Below are positions 1-8,180 of a stretch of DNA of 64,000 nt, piece by piece. Within the stretch, counting starts at the first letter, position 1. Each line of letters starts with the position of its first letter. Source of the stretch: Arcicella lustrica (GTDB lineage Bacteria > Bacteroidota > Bacteroidia > Cytophagales > Spirosomataceae). The stretch spans positions 248,001 to 312,000 of the forward strand of contig NZ_JAYGIM010000006.1 of assembly GCF_034930985.1 (NCBI RefSeq), in the 5' to 3' direction. A program made the translations under genes and the position numbers. The notes under the pieces were generated by a model that made no database searches, had not been told where the DNA came from, and saw nothing but the letters and a program-made list of their open reading frames with translations.

Positions 1-305
1 GTCTTACCTTAGAATACCTTGCAAGAAATGCTCAACAATATGGTGGAGCAGTCGCTTTTACAGGTGGATTAATTGGAGAAACCTTGATTACAGAACGATA
101 TAAAGGTGATTTTGAAGGAACACCCATTTTGATTTCAACTGGAAATCCTGACCCGCATGTACCTTTAACAAGAGTTCAAGAAAGTATAAGTATCTTAAAA
201 AGTTTTAATTCGAATGTTCATTCGGAAGTATTTAACGGAAAACAGCATTCAATTTCTTTCGAGGAAATCAATTTAGCAAATCAATATATTTTCAAAGAAA
301 ATTAA
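1..305 (+). CDS. alpha/beta hydrolase, phospholipase/carboxylesterase type (5' truncated by window edge)
   Basis: The reading frame is open from base 3, so the gene starts before the window; the TTG at 84 is not a real start. The visible part carries FTGGLIG, as found after the nucleophile elbow region of small carboxylesterases, then GNPDPHVP, whose Asp is the expected acid, and GKQHSIS, whose His completes the triad. The family (PF02230-like) hydrolyses short acyl or phospholipid esters in the cytosol. The catalytic Ser lies outside the window, so activity cannot be judged. It is followed after about 55 bases by a YceI gene on the same strand. Confidence 0.7.
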   Translation, partial: LTLEYLARNAQQYGGAVAFTGGLIGETLITERYKGDFEGTPILISTGNPDPHVPLTRVQESISILKSFNSNVHSEVFNGKQHSISFEEINLANQYIFKEN

Positions 306-342
306 TTATCATATTCACAACATTAATTATCATATTCACAAC
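301..342. repeat. perfect 21-bp tandem duplication
   Basis: Bases 301-321 (ATTAATTATC followed by ATATTCACAAC) are repeated exactly at 322-342. The duplication starts on the stop codon of the hydrolase and fills most of the gap before the YceI start. It looks like a recent slippage event; it may add spacing upstream of the YceI ribosome-binding region. Confidence 0.85.
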
Positions 343-359
343 ATTAAACAACAACAATC

Positions 360-890
360 ATGTCAACTACCATTTGGGCAATCGACCCTTCACATTCAGA
401 AGTACAGTTTAAAGTTAAACATTTAGTAATCACAACTGTAACAGGAAATTTCAAAGAATTCAGCGGAACTGTTGAAGCTGGAGACGACTTTGAAAATGCA
501 AAAATATCATTCGAAGCAAAAGTAGATTCTATCAATACTAACAGCGAACAACGTGACGGACACTTGAAAAGTGCTGATTTTTTTGAAGTTGAAAAATATC
601 CTACGCTTTCATTTTCTTCTACAAAATTTGTAAAAACAGACGATGAAGAATTTGAATTAATTGGAGATTTAACGATTAAAGATGTTACAAAATCTGTAAA
701 ATTATCAGTAGAGTACGGTGGAACAGCAACAGACCCTTGGGGAAATGTAAAAGCTGGTTTTGAGTTAACAGCAAAAATTAACCGTAAAGATTTTGGATTA
801 ACATGGAACGCACCAACAGAAGCAGGCGGTGTATTAGTAAGTGAAGAAGTAAAATTAATCGCAAATATTCAGTTAGTGAAACAAGCTTAA
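360..890 (+). CDS. YceI family protein
   Basis: The 176-residue product opens with WAIDPSHSEVQFKVKHL, the signature of YceI-family lipocalin-like beta barrels that bind long isoprenoid or other lipid ligands. Its length matches the family. The central KSADFFEVEKYPTLSF and the late NRKDFGLTWN segments are also typical. No signal peptide is visible, so it is probably cytosolic, unlike the periplasmic E. coli YceI. It ends just before a strong bidirectional hairpin that separates it from the convergent glycerate kinase. Its ligand cannot be told from sequence. Confidence 0.92.
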   Translation: MSTTIWAIDPSHSEVQFKVKHLVITTVTGNFKEFSGTVEAGDDFENAKISFEAKVDSINTNSEQRDGHLKSADFFEVEKYPTLSFSSTKFVKTDDEEFELIGDLTIKDVTKSVKLSVEYGGTATDPWGNVKAGFELTAKINRKDFGLTWNAPTEAGGVLVSEEVKLIANIQLVKQA

Positions 891-894
891 TATT

Positions 895-934
895 AAAAAT
901 GGGATAATATTGATGAACATATTATCCCATTTTT
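895..934. terminator. bidirectional intrinsic terminator
   Basis: Perfect 16-bp arms (895-910 and 919-934, AAAAATGGGATAATAT and its complement) flank an 8-base loop. Runs of A on the left and T on the right mean the hairpin ends in a U-tract on either strand. It sits between the convergent YceI and glycerate kinase genes and probably serves both. Confidence 0.88.
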
Positions 935-2067
935 TTATGACTAATAGCTAATAAATTAGCAATTTGTTCAGCCGTTCTAGCTAGATTTTCAGCCGTGTTT
1001 TCGATGGCATTTTTTAATTCGGTTGGTTCGTTCCCTATCACAAAAACAGCATCAAAATGTGGTTTTAAAGCCTCTGCATCTTCTAAAGGCACTCTGCCCG
1101 CCAAACCAATTACTGAAATATTCAAAGTTTTTGCTCTTTCGGCAACACCAAAAGGTCCTTTCCCTTGAAGCGTTTGGCTATCAAGACTTCCTTCTCCAGT
1201 AATGACAATATCGTTTCTTTTCAATGCTTCGTCAAATCTAGTTAATGACAAAAAAGCGTCAATTCCATTTACTAATTTAGCATTCAATAAACCTGCTAAA
1301 CCAGCCGAAACACCACCAGCTGCTCCACCATATTCCAAATTAGCAATACTTTTTCCAAATTGACGATAAATCACATCAGCAAAATTAATAAGTACTTTTT
1401 CAAGGAATTCAACATCAGTATTCGTCGCTCCTTTTTGTGGACCAAAAACTTTGGCTGAACCATTTTCGCCCAATAAAAGATTTTTTACATCTGATAAAAT
1501 AACGATTTCACAATCAAGTATTCGTTTATCAAGATGAGTAATATCAATGCTGGCCAAATTGATTAAATCTTTAGGTAAACATGACAATTTTTCACCTTTT
1601 TGATTCAAAAATATTACTCCTAAAGCAGCTAAAATTCCGCATCCTCCATCAACAGTAGCAGAGCCTCCTACAGCTAATACAATTTTATTAACTCCTTGAT
1701 TTAAAGCTGATTTAATCAACAATCCTGTACCAAAAGTTGAAGCTTCTAAAGGATTTAATTCTTCCTTTTTTAACAAACGAATGCCTGAAGCACTCGCCAT
1801 TTCAATCACTGCTGTTTTCTTGTTATCAGTCAAACCATAATTTGCTTGAATGGTTCGCATGAGCGGGTCAAACACTTCTTCCGAAATGACAATTCCATCA
1901 CAATGACTAATGATTAATTCACCTGTTCCATCGCCACCATCTCCAATCGGAAAACATTCACAAATACAATCTAAGTGACTTCGCTCAAAACCATTTTGAA
2001 TGGCTTTTGAAGCTTCCTTAGCATTCAAACTATGTTTAAAGGCATTGGGAGCAATCAATATTCTCAT
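922..2067 (-). CDS. glycerate kinase (glycerate 2-kinase family)
   Basis: This 381-residue protein matches the GlxK/GarK family, which phosphorylates D-glycerate with ATP in the cytosol. Visible signatures are APNAFKHSL at the N-terminus, GDGGDGT at residues 42-48, VGGSATVDGG near 133, and ITGEGSLDSQT in the C-terminal half. Its start overlaps the stop of the upstream 2-hydroxyacid dehydrogenase by 4 bases, so the two are translationally coupled. Together they suggest a route from hydroxypyruvate or glyoxylate-derived metabolites to 2-phosphoglycerate. Whether it makes 2- or 3-phosphoglycerate is not shown by sequence; the family mostly makes the 2-isomer. Confidence 0.9.
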   Translation of the reverse strand: MRILIAPNAFKHSLNAKEASKAIQNGFERSHLDCICECFPIGDGGDGTGELIISHCDGIVISEEVFDPLMRTIQANYGLTDNKKTAVIEMASASGIRLLKKEELNPLEASTFGTGLLIKSALNQGVNKIVLAVGGSATVDGGCGILAALGVIFLNQKGEKLSCLPKDLINLASIDITHLDKRILDCEIVILSDVKNLLLGENGSAKVFGPQKGATNTDVEFLEKVLINFADVIYRQFGKSIANLEYGGAAGGVSAGLAGLLNAKLVNGIDAFLSLTRFDEALKRNDIVITGEGSLDSQTLQGKGPFGVAERAKTLNISVIGLAGRVPLEDAEALKPHFDAVFVIGNEPTELKNAIENTAENLARTAEQIANLLAISHKKMG

Positions 2068-3023
2068 GAATTCACAACGTTTTTAGGATTTCCTGATTGA
2101 TAAGCCGAGATGTTTTCAAGCGCAATCGCTAATAATCTAGTCCTTGCTTCTTTCGTAGCCCAAGCGATGTGTGGCGTAATAATACAATTTTGTGCTGTAA
2201 ATAATGGATTATTTTTTTGAGGCGGTTCTACAGAAAGTACGTCGATGCCTGCTCCTGCTATTGTATTATTATTGAGAGCCTCTGCCAAATCTTCATCAAC
2301 GATAATTGGTCCACGAGAAGTATTAATTAAAAAGGCTGAACTTTTCATTTTTTGTAAATTCTCCCGATTCATCAAACTTTGCGTTTCAGCTGTAAGCGGA
2401 CAATGAATGCTTACAAAATCTGATTCTTCTAACAAAGTACTTATGCTCTCCCACTTAAAATTTTTACGATGAGATTGGTCGGTTGGTCGACGACTATTAG
2501 CAATTACTTTCATGCCAAATGCCGTAGCAACATCAGCTACTTTTTGCCCAATAGTTCCAAAACCTATGATGCCAATTGTTTTTCCTGCTAGTTCTATCAA
2601 TGGAAAATCCCAAAAACAAAAATCTTTTGAATTTGCCCATTTCCCTTCACGAACTGCATCGCTGTGTTTTTGAACGTGCAAAGTAAGTTCTAATATCAAT
2701 GCAAAGGTTAATTGCACCACCGAATCTGTACTATAAGCTGGCACGTTACTTACAAAAATTCCTTGATTTTTAGCGGCTTCAATGTCAACTATGTTGTAGC
2801 CAGTAGCAAGTACTCCAATGTATTTTAAAGATTTTAACTGAGAAATAACCTCTGCCCTTAATGGTGTTTTATTCGTGAGTAATATTTCTGCATCCAAAGA
2901 ACGCTCCAAAATTTCTTCTGGAGAAGTTCTATCATAAATCAACACATCGCCTAAAGCGTGTAAAGTATCCCAAGTTAAATCTCCTGGGTTCAAAGTAAAT
3001 CCATCTAAAACTACTATTTTCAT
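2064..3023 (-). CDS. D-2-hydroxyacid dehydrogenase, hydroxypyruvate/glyoxylate reductase-like
   Basis: This 319-residue NAD(P)-dependent oxidoreductase has the Rossmann motif GFGTIG at 154-159 and the catalytic set Arg237 (NTSRGP), Glu266 (VEPP) and His285 (TPHIAW). The order and length fit glycerate dehydrogenase and glyoxylate/hydroxypyruvate reductases. It is the first gene of a two-gene minus-strand unit with glycerate kinase, which makes hydroxypyruvate to D-glycerate the likeliest reaction. Other D-2-hydroxyacids remain possible because the fold is shared with SerA and lactate dehydrogenases. Confidence 0.88.
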   Translation of the reverse strand: MKIVVLDGFTLNPGDLTWDTLHALGDVLIYDRTSPEEILERSLDAEILLTNKTPLRAEVISQLKSLKYIGVLATGYNIVDIEAAKNQGIFVSNVPAYSTDSVVQLTFALILELTLHVQKHSDAVREGKWANSKDFCFWDFPLIELAGKTIGIIGFGTIGQKVADVATAFGMKVIANSRRPTDQSHRKNFKWESISTLLEESDFVSIHCPLTAETQSLMNRENLQKMKSSAFLINTSRGPIIVDEDLAEALNNNTIAGAGIDVLSVEPPQKNNPLFTAQNCIITPHIAWATKEARTRLLAIALENISAYQSGNPKNVVNS

Positions 3024-3066
3024 CTTGCTTTGTTAATAATTCATAATTATCACAAAGCTAATTAAT

Positions 3067-4041
3067 TTACCAATTGTAATACAATGAAAGATTTCCAACA
3101 CTGTGGCGATAGAGTCCTTTTTTATAAGCACTTGCTACTTTTTGGGTATATGAAATCCCGAAATTTCCTTTTGTAATCACTGCTACATACGAAACTTCGG
3201 CGAACCAATTTCTTATATCATTCTCAAATACAGCCGTTTGTGAGTTTTTCAACTCTCCATTCATTAACTTATTGGTTACGATAAATGAGGCTTCTGGTTT
3301 AAAGATAAAATAAGCTTGAAATTTCTTAAATCGTTTAGATTTACTTCCATATTGATTCAAAAACCCTTGAAAATACGGACTGAATTTCCCGATTCTAACC
3401 ATTGGAAATACTGTCAATGAATTCAGCATATTGCCAACAGTCGCCCTTCCTCCTACCATTACTTCAACAAATTTGTGATAATGAAATAGCTCTTTTTCAG
3501 CCGTAAAATTGACATTGAAAATTACAGTATTGGCTAATTGATTATCCCATCCTCTTGGAGTTCTATCATTAATTAGTTTGTGCGCAAATATCTGAGTTCG
3601 TTTTGCCAATGCAGCTGGACCTCTCACTCCTGCAATCACTTCTGTTTGAAAATCATATTTCTTTTCAGGATTATAAGAGTACAAAGTATGCGAAACATAT
3701 AATGAACCTGCAAAAGGATAATCATTTGGTTGAAATTCAGTTTTAGTAATATCTCTCGGAGTTACCATCAGTTGAGTCAATCCCCAACCAAAAACATTTA
3801 TTGTACTATCACCCGCTTTCGGCAATAATTTATCTACAAAAAATTTCGATTCATGTTTTTTGGTATAAAACAAATCAAACCTCGTGCCGTTACTGTAGGC
3901 TTCGTCAGTCCCGATACCACGAATATTAAAAAAGTCATTGTCTTCATATAACCTAAACAGAAATCTTGGTTCTGATTTTTGGGCAATTAAAGTATTGGTA
4001 AAAATAAAAATGATACTTAAAATTTGGATAGCTTTTCTCAT
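3067..4041 (-). CDS. LpxR-like lipid A deacylase family outer-membrane protein (DUF2219)
   Basis: The 324-residue precursor begins with a Sec signal peptide (cleavage probably after LIAQ, about residue 20). The mature start FLFRLYEDNDFFNIRGIGTD followed by EAYSNGTR resembles the EndDxF...GTDxxYTNG motif of LpxR. Alternating strands and the C-terminal aromatic LSLYYNW suggest an outer-membrane beta barrel. In Salmonella, LpxR removes the 3'-acyloxyacyl group of lipid A using Ca2+. Whether this homologue acts on lipid A is inferred from family only. It stands alone and diverges from the recombinase region. Confidence 0.78.
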   Translation of the reverse strand: MRKAIQILSIIFIFTNTLIAQKSEPRFLFRLYEDNDFFNIRGIGTDEAYSNGTRFDLFYTKKHESKFFVDKLLPKAGDSTINVFGWGLTQLMVTPRDITKTEFQPNDYPFAGSLYVSHTLYSYNPEKKYDFQTEVIAGVRGPAALAKRTQIFAHKLINDRTPRGWDNQLANTVIFNVNFTAEKELFHYHKFVEVMVGGRATVGNMLNSLTVFPMVRIGKFSPYFQGFLNQYGSKSKRFKKFQAYFIFKPEASFIVTNKLMNGELKNSQTAVFENDIRNWFAEVSYVAVITKGNFGISYTQKVASAYKKGLYRHSVGNLSLYYNW

Positions 4042-4240
4042 GACGATTAAAATTTGAATATTTCTCTTGACATTTCAAATTTGGGAAATGTACTACATCT
4101 AAACATTGTCATAGAACAAGAAATAATATTATCAGTAAAGGATTATAAATACAATAATCCATTTTGAAAAAATAAAATTCATTTAGTTAAAAAAAAGTGA
4201 AAAATCAACACTCGAAAAATAAAATCTGGGTTTTAGCACT

Positions 4241-4282
4241 TTTGTTTAAAATCTAATATGACCCTCTAAGATTTTAAACAAA
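4241..4282. repeat. 14-bp inverted repeat upstream of serine recombinase
   Basis: Arms TTTGTTTAAAATCT (4241-4254) and its exact complement (4269-4282) flank 14 bases. It lies just upstream of a -7 like element and about 250 bases before a serine recombinase gene. It could be an operator or a recombinase crossover/accessory site. No T-run follows, so it is not a terminator. Confidence 0.8.
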
Positions 4283-4288
4283 GCTTAT

Positions 4289-4296
4289 TATCTTTG
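4289..4296 (+). promoter_or_regulatory. candidate Bacteroidota -7 element (TATCTTTG)
   Basis: TATCTTTG matches the Bacteroidota -7 consensus TAnnTTTG. No TTG is found at the ideal -33 spacing. If used, it would give the recombinase a leader of roughly 230 bases. Confidence 0.35.
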
Positions 4297-4533
4297 CTTA
4301 AACGTGAAAAAGCATCCGACTATTTTCAGTTTTATTAATGTGACATATTCAGAGAAAAGATTCTTTCTGAAAATTCAAACCAAAGCCGATGAGAATCCAA
4401 CATTTCATATCAATATTCATTCAGAAAATGAATATTAAAATCTCAGCAAATTGAAATTTTGATTTTTCGACAATTTCAGTCTGATAATCAAATGTTTAAG
4501 CAACAATTCCTAGATTCAGAAAAATAAAATGCT

Positions 4534-5217
4534 ATGAAAAAATATGTCAGTTATTTAAGAGTTTCTACAAAAGGGCAGGAGCGTTCAGGTTTGGGTTTAG
4601 AAGCCCAGCGAGCCATCATTGAACATTATGCAAAAATTGATGAAGCCGAAATTGAGCATGAATTTATTGAAGCCATCAGCGGAAAAGATATTGAAAATCG
4701 TCCGAAATTGATGGAAGCCATAAAATTGTGCAATGAAAATAAATATACATTTATCGTAGCAAAATTAGATCGTTTAAGTCGTGACATTGAACATATTTTC
4801 AAATTGAAAAAAATACTGGGTGATAATTTTAAAAGTTGCGATTTGCCTGATACTGATACAGTTACGCTTGGAATTTATGCGATTTTTGCCCAAAGAGAAA
4901 GAGAAATTATCAGTATTAGAACAAAAGTAGCTTTAGAAGCCAAGAAAAAAAGAGGCGAGAAAATGGGCAATCCGCAGTACTTTACACAGGAAACTCGTGA
5001 GCTTGGCGGAAAAATGCAAAGAGAAAAAGCCATTAAAAATATTAATAATAAAATGGCAAGTGGGATGATTGCTAGATATAATCGTGATGAATATACTTTG
5101 GAAAGTATCGCCCAAGAACTCAATAATTTTGGTTTTAGAACCGTTAAAGGTAAACTGTTCAACCGTTCAACGGTTTGGTATTTGATAAAAAGGCAAAAAG
5201 AGATAAATCTTGCTTAA
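4534..5217 (+). CDS. serine site-specific recombinase (resolvase/invertase family)
   Basis: The 227-residue protein starts KKYVSYLRVSTKGQERSGLG, where Ser11 is the catalytic nucleophile of the resolvase domain. The second signature AKLDRLSRD supplies the conserved arginines. The catalytic domain spans about residues 1-140 with a long helix through the REREIISIRTKVALEAKKKRG region. The C-terminal 70 residues (ESIAQELNNFGFRTVKG then STVWYLIK) look like a helix-turn-helix DNA-binding domain. It stands alone between unrelated genes with no transposase or phage genes nearby. A short palindrome (AACCGTT, one base, AACGGTT; 5161-5175) lies inside its 3' end. Its target site is unknown. Confidence 0.9.
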   Translation: MKKYVSYLRVSTKGQERSGLGLEAQRAIIEHYAKIDEAEIEHEFIEAISGKDIENRPKLMEAIKLCNENKYTFIVAKLDRLSRDIEHIFKLKKILGDNFKSCDLPDTDTVTLGIYAIFAQREREIISIRTKVALEAKKKRGEKMGNPQYFTQETRELGGKMQREKAIKNINNKMASGMIARYNRDEYTLESIAQELNNFGFRTVKGKLFNRSTVWYLIKRQKEINLA

Positions 5218-5256
5218 ACAATGACTTTTATTAAGTTAAATTTAAGAAAGGCTTCT

Positions 5257-5264
5257 TACCTTTG
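5257..5264 (+). promoter_or_regulatory. candidate -7 element of the ebo operon (TACCTTTG)
   Basis: TACCTTTG fits TAnnTTTG and lies about 38 bases before the eboA start, leaving room for a short leader. No clear -33 TTG is seen. It is the only good match between the recombinase stop and eboA, so it is the best candidate promoter for eboA-E. Confidence 0.45.
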
Positions 5265-5301
5265 ATAATTATTATTTTTTATTATTTAGACAATAGATAT
5301 T

Positions 5302-6117
5302 GTGAGTATAGTCAGCAAACTTTTGAATATTATCCAAGAAAACACTTCAGAAAAAGAACAGAATTGGATTGTAAGTAAAACTTCAGGCGATAGCAAAAAT
5401 ATTTTAACTGCCTTTGTAGCCGCACCAAGATTTGTATCGAAAAAAACAGTACAAGTAAGTTTTGATGAAGAAGATATACTTCACGAATGGACACTGGATA
5501 GACTGACACGAGTTTATTTGTTATTGTCTATTCCGCATGATGCTGAAGAAACGTATCTCAAAAATATCAACGCACTTTTTGATACTGCCGAAATCAACGA
5601 AGCAGTAGCACTTTATTCTGCATTACCTTATTTGGCTTTCCAAGAGAAATGGATTTACAGAGCGACAGAAGCAGTTCGCTCGAATATCGGTTTGATTTTC
5701 GATTCCTTGGCTTTTAGAAATACTTTTCCTGCTACTTATTTTACTGAAGCAGAATGGAATCAATTGGTGTTAAAATGTATTTTTAATGATAAACCGATTC
5801 ATTTAATTCAAGGTTTAGCGGAAAGAGCTAACCAGAAATTAGCTGATACACTTTCCGATTTTGCCCATGAACGTTGGGCGGCTGGTCGCTCAGTTCCTGC
5901 CCAAGTTTGGCGATTAGTACCTAATTTTTTGAATGAAGAAATTTTGAAAGACATTGAAAAATTGTTGCAAACTGATAATTCTGAAAATCAAATTGCTGCT
6001 ATTTTAGTTTGTAAAGAAACCGCTTTTAAACCAGCTAAAGCATTGTTAATCAAGTATGTTTCTATTATTAATGACTTGGGAGAAGACAATATTACTTGGA
6101 AAAAATTAGAAAAGTAG
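5302..6117 (+). CDS. eboA: EboA domain protein (first gene of ebo cluster)
   Basis: This 271-residue soluble, mainly helical protein uses a GTG start. It is identified as EboA from its position, length and segments such as LYSALPYLAFQEKW and HERWAAGRSVPAQVWRLVPNF. EboA has no known catalytic motif. In cyanobacteria the ebo genes are needed to move the scytonemin monomer to the periplasm; in other bacteria the cargo is unknown. About 125 bases separate it from eboB, containing a weak inverted repeat (AATTCAAGA, 6187-6195, and its complement at 6214-6222). Confidence 0.82.
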   Translation: MSIVSKLLNIIQENTSEKEQNWIVSKTSGDSKNILTAFVAAPRFVSKKTVQVSFDEEDILHEWTLDRLTRVYLLLSIPHDAEETYLKNINALFDTAEINEAVALYSALPYLAFQEKWIYRATEAVRSNIGLIFDSLAFRNTFPATYFTEAEWNQLVLKCIFNDKPIHLIQGLAERANQKLADTLSDFAHERWAAGRSVPAQVWRLVPNFLNEEILKDIEKLLQTDNSENQIAAILVCKETAFKPAKALLIKYVSIINDLGEDNITWKKLEK

Positions 6118-6243
6118 GAGAGAAGCTACTCAACTCTCCGATAATAAAGGATATATAAATAAGTATTTTATTTGAAATTTAGGCATAATTCAAGAACGGT
6201 TTTGTGTGTAAAATCTTGAATTGAGCCATTAGCCACTAAAAAA

Positions 6244-7263
6244 ATGTGTCAAAAACATAATGAAATAGCCAAAAATCCTTCTCATTTTGAAGGAACAGCC
6301 GAAGAATTGGCAACGGCAACGAATGTGCAAGTAAATTTTATGGATTATATCAAAGACATGAAATTTTTTGACCCACACATTCATATGACTTCACGCACAA
6401 CAGACGATTATCAAGCTTTGGCTGATGCTGGTGTTGTGGCAATTATTGAACCTGCATTTTGGCTTGGTCAGCCACGTACTGGACTTTCGACTTTCAAAGA
6501 TTATTACAGTAGTTTGATTGGTTGGGAGCGTTTTCGTTCTTCTCAGTTTGGTATTAAACATTACTGTACTATTGGTTTGAACTCTCGTGAAGCCAATAAC
6601 GAAGCGCTTGCGGAAGAAGTAATGGAAATTTTACCATTGTATTTATACAAAGAAGGCGTAGTAGGGGTTGGTGAAATCGGTTTTGACGACCAAACTGCTG
6701 CCGAAGAAAAGTATTATCGTTTACAATTAGAGTTAGCCAAAGAAGCTGGTTTGCCCGTACAAGTTCATACTCCGCACCGTGACAAGAAAAAAGGAACGGA
6801 AAGAAGTATGGCTATTGCCCTAGAACATGGCATTGATCCACAAATGGTTATCATCGATCATAACAATGAAGAAACTGTAAAAAGTGTTTTAGACCAAGGT
6901 TTTTATGCAGCTTTTACCATTTATCCATTTACCAAAATGGGAAATGAGCGTATGGTAGAAGTAGTAAAACAGTACGGTTCTGAAAGAATTATGATTAATT
7001 CTGCTGCCGATTGGGGCATCAGTGACCCATTGGCAATACCAAAAACAGCCGCTTTGATGAAAATTAAAGGAATTTCAGACCATGATATTCGTTTGGTTAC
7101 TTATCAAAATGCGATTGATGCTTTTGCACAAAGCGGACAAATTAATGTGGAAGATTTTGAAAATCCACAAGAAATTGACCAAACTTTAAAATATAATGGC
7201 AATACGATTTTGAGAGGTGGACAACAGCCGAGAGTCGATAAAAATGCCTTAATCATTCGTTAG
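6244..7263 (+). CDS. eboB: EboB-type TatD/amidohydrolase family metallohydrolase
   Basis: The 339-residue protein has the TatD-like metal motif DPHIH (Asp43, His45, His47), then VGVGEIGFDD, VQVHTPHRD, IIDHNNEET and NSAADWGISDP, which supply the other expected metal ligands. This is the TatD-family member that travels with ebo clusters. The N-terminal 32 residues before MDYIKDMK are an extension with no recognised domain; the later ATG at 6340 is an alternative start. It is followed 3 bases later by eboC, so the two are cotranscribed. Its substrate is unknown. Confidence 0.86.
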   Translation: MCQKHNEIAKNPSHFEGTAEELATATNVQVNFMDYIKDMKFFDPHIHMTSRTTDDYQALADAGVVAIIEPAFWLGQPRTGLSTFKDYYSSLIGWERFRSSQFGIKHYCTIGLNSREANNEALAEEVMEILPLYLYKEGVVGVGEIGFDDQTAAEEKYYRLQLELAKEAGLPVQVHTPHRDKKKGTERSMAIALEHGIDPQMVIIDHNNEETVKSVLDQGFYAAFTIYPFTKMGNERMVEVVKQYGSERIMINSAADWGISDPLAIPKTAALMKIKGISDHDIRLVTYQNAIDAFAQSGQINVEDFENPQEIDQTLKYNGNTILRGGQQPRVDKNALIIR

Positions 7264-7266
7264 ATT

Positions 7267-8148
7267 TTGAATATAAAAGCATACTTCCAACTGCTAAGAC
7301 CTGCCAATATTGTAACATCCGTAGCGGATATTTTCGCCGGAATTTCTATCGCTGGTTTTACTTTTTCAACTGACATCGCCAGTATTAAAACAGTCATTTT
7401 ACTTTCCATCGCCACTAAAGGTTTATACGGCGGTGGAATTGTATTTAATGATGTTTTTGATGCCGAATTAGATGCCATCGAACGACCCGAACGACCAATT
7501 CCAAGTGGAAAAGTGAGTAAAACAAATGCTACCTTATGGGGTAGCTTTTGGCTTTTAATGGGTATTGTAGCGGCTTTTCTCAACAGTACTCAAAGCGGAC
7601 TCATTGCTATTGCTGTGGCTATTTTAGCTTTAGTCTATAATCGTTTCGGAAAACATCATGATATTTTAGGTCCAATCAATATGGGACTTTGTCGTGGTGG
7701 AAACCTTATTTTAGGAATGTCAGCCGTAGCAACTGCTCCAGCGTCTTTATGGTGGTTGGGCGTAATTCCAGTAATTTACATTGCTGCTATTACGATGGTT
7801 AGTCGTGGAGAAGTACATGGAGGCAGTCAAAAAACTTTATATTTTGCAGGATTTTTATACGCTTTTGTTAGCATTTCTCAGCTACTTTTCGCTTATCAAT
7901 TAGGCTACTTTTTATTCGCCATTGGCTTTGTATTATTGCATATTTATTTGATTTTCAAACCATTAATTACTGCTATTTCAAATCCAATCGGTCCGAATAT
8001 TGGCAAAGCTGTAAAGGCTGGAGTGCTCTCGCTTATCGTAATGGATGCCGCTTGGGTAAGTGTTTCAGGAAACTGGATACTGGCTTTGTGTGTTTTAGCT
8101 TTATTACCTTTTTCAATGAAATTGGCGAAGATTTTCGCAGTTACTTAA
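7267..8148 (+). CDS. eboC: EboC, UbiA-like prenyltransferase
   Basis: A 293-residue polytopic membrane protein with about eight hydrophobic segments, starting at TTG three bases after eboB. It shows the UbiA first Asp-rich motif NDVFDAELD (residues 61-69) followed by RPERPIPSG, typical of enzymes that transfer a prenyl chain from a polyprenyl diphosphate to an acceptor. The N-terminus YFQLLRPANIVTSVAD is also UbiA-like. In the ebo cluster it presumably prenylates an unknown precursor at the inner membrane. No ATG fits upstream without running into eboB. Confidence 0.88.
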   Translation: MNIKAYFQLLRPANIVTSVADIFAGISIAGFTFSTDIASIKTVILLSIATKGLYGGGIVFNDVFDAELDAIERPERPIPSGKVSKTNATLWGSFWLLMGIVAAFLNSTQSGLIAIAVAILALVYNRFGKHHDILGPINMGLCRGGNLILGMSAVATAPASLWWLGVIPVIYIAAITMVSRGEVHGGSQKTLYFAGFLYAFVSISQLLFAYQLGYFLFAIGFVLLHIYLIFKPLITAISNPIGPNIGKAVKAGVLSLIVMDAAWVSVSGNWILALCVLALLPFSMKLAKIFAVT

Positions 8149-8180
8149 TTTAATAAATTCGATTTTTACTCTTACAATAA

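Larger units (their letters stand above)
4042..4533. other. 492-base intergenic region before the recombinase
   Basis: No convincing gene is present. The region is very A/T rich. It holds an inverted repeat at 4241-4282 and a TATCTTTG element at 4289-4296, described separately. The left part should include the promoter of the leftward LpxR-like gene. The remaining 230 bases before the recombinase ATG form a long leader in which no RNA fold is obvious by eye. Confidence 0.6.
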
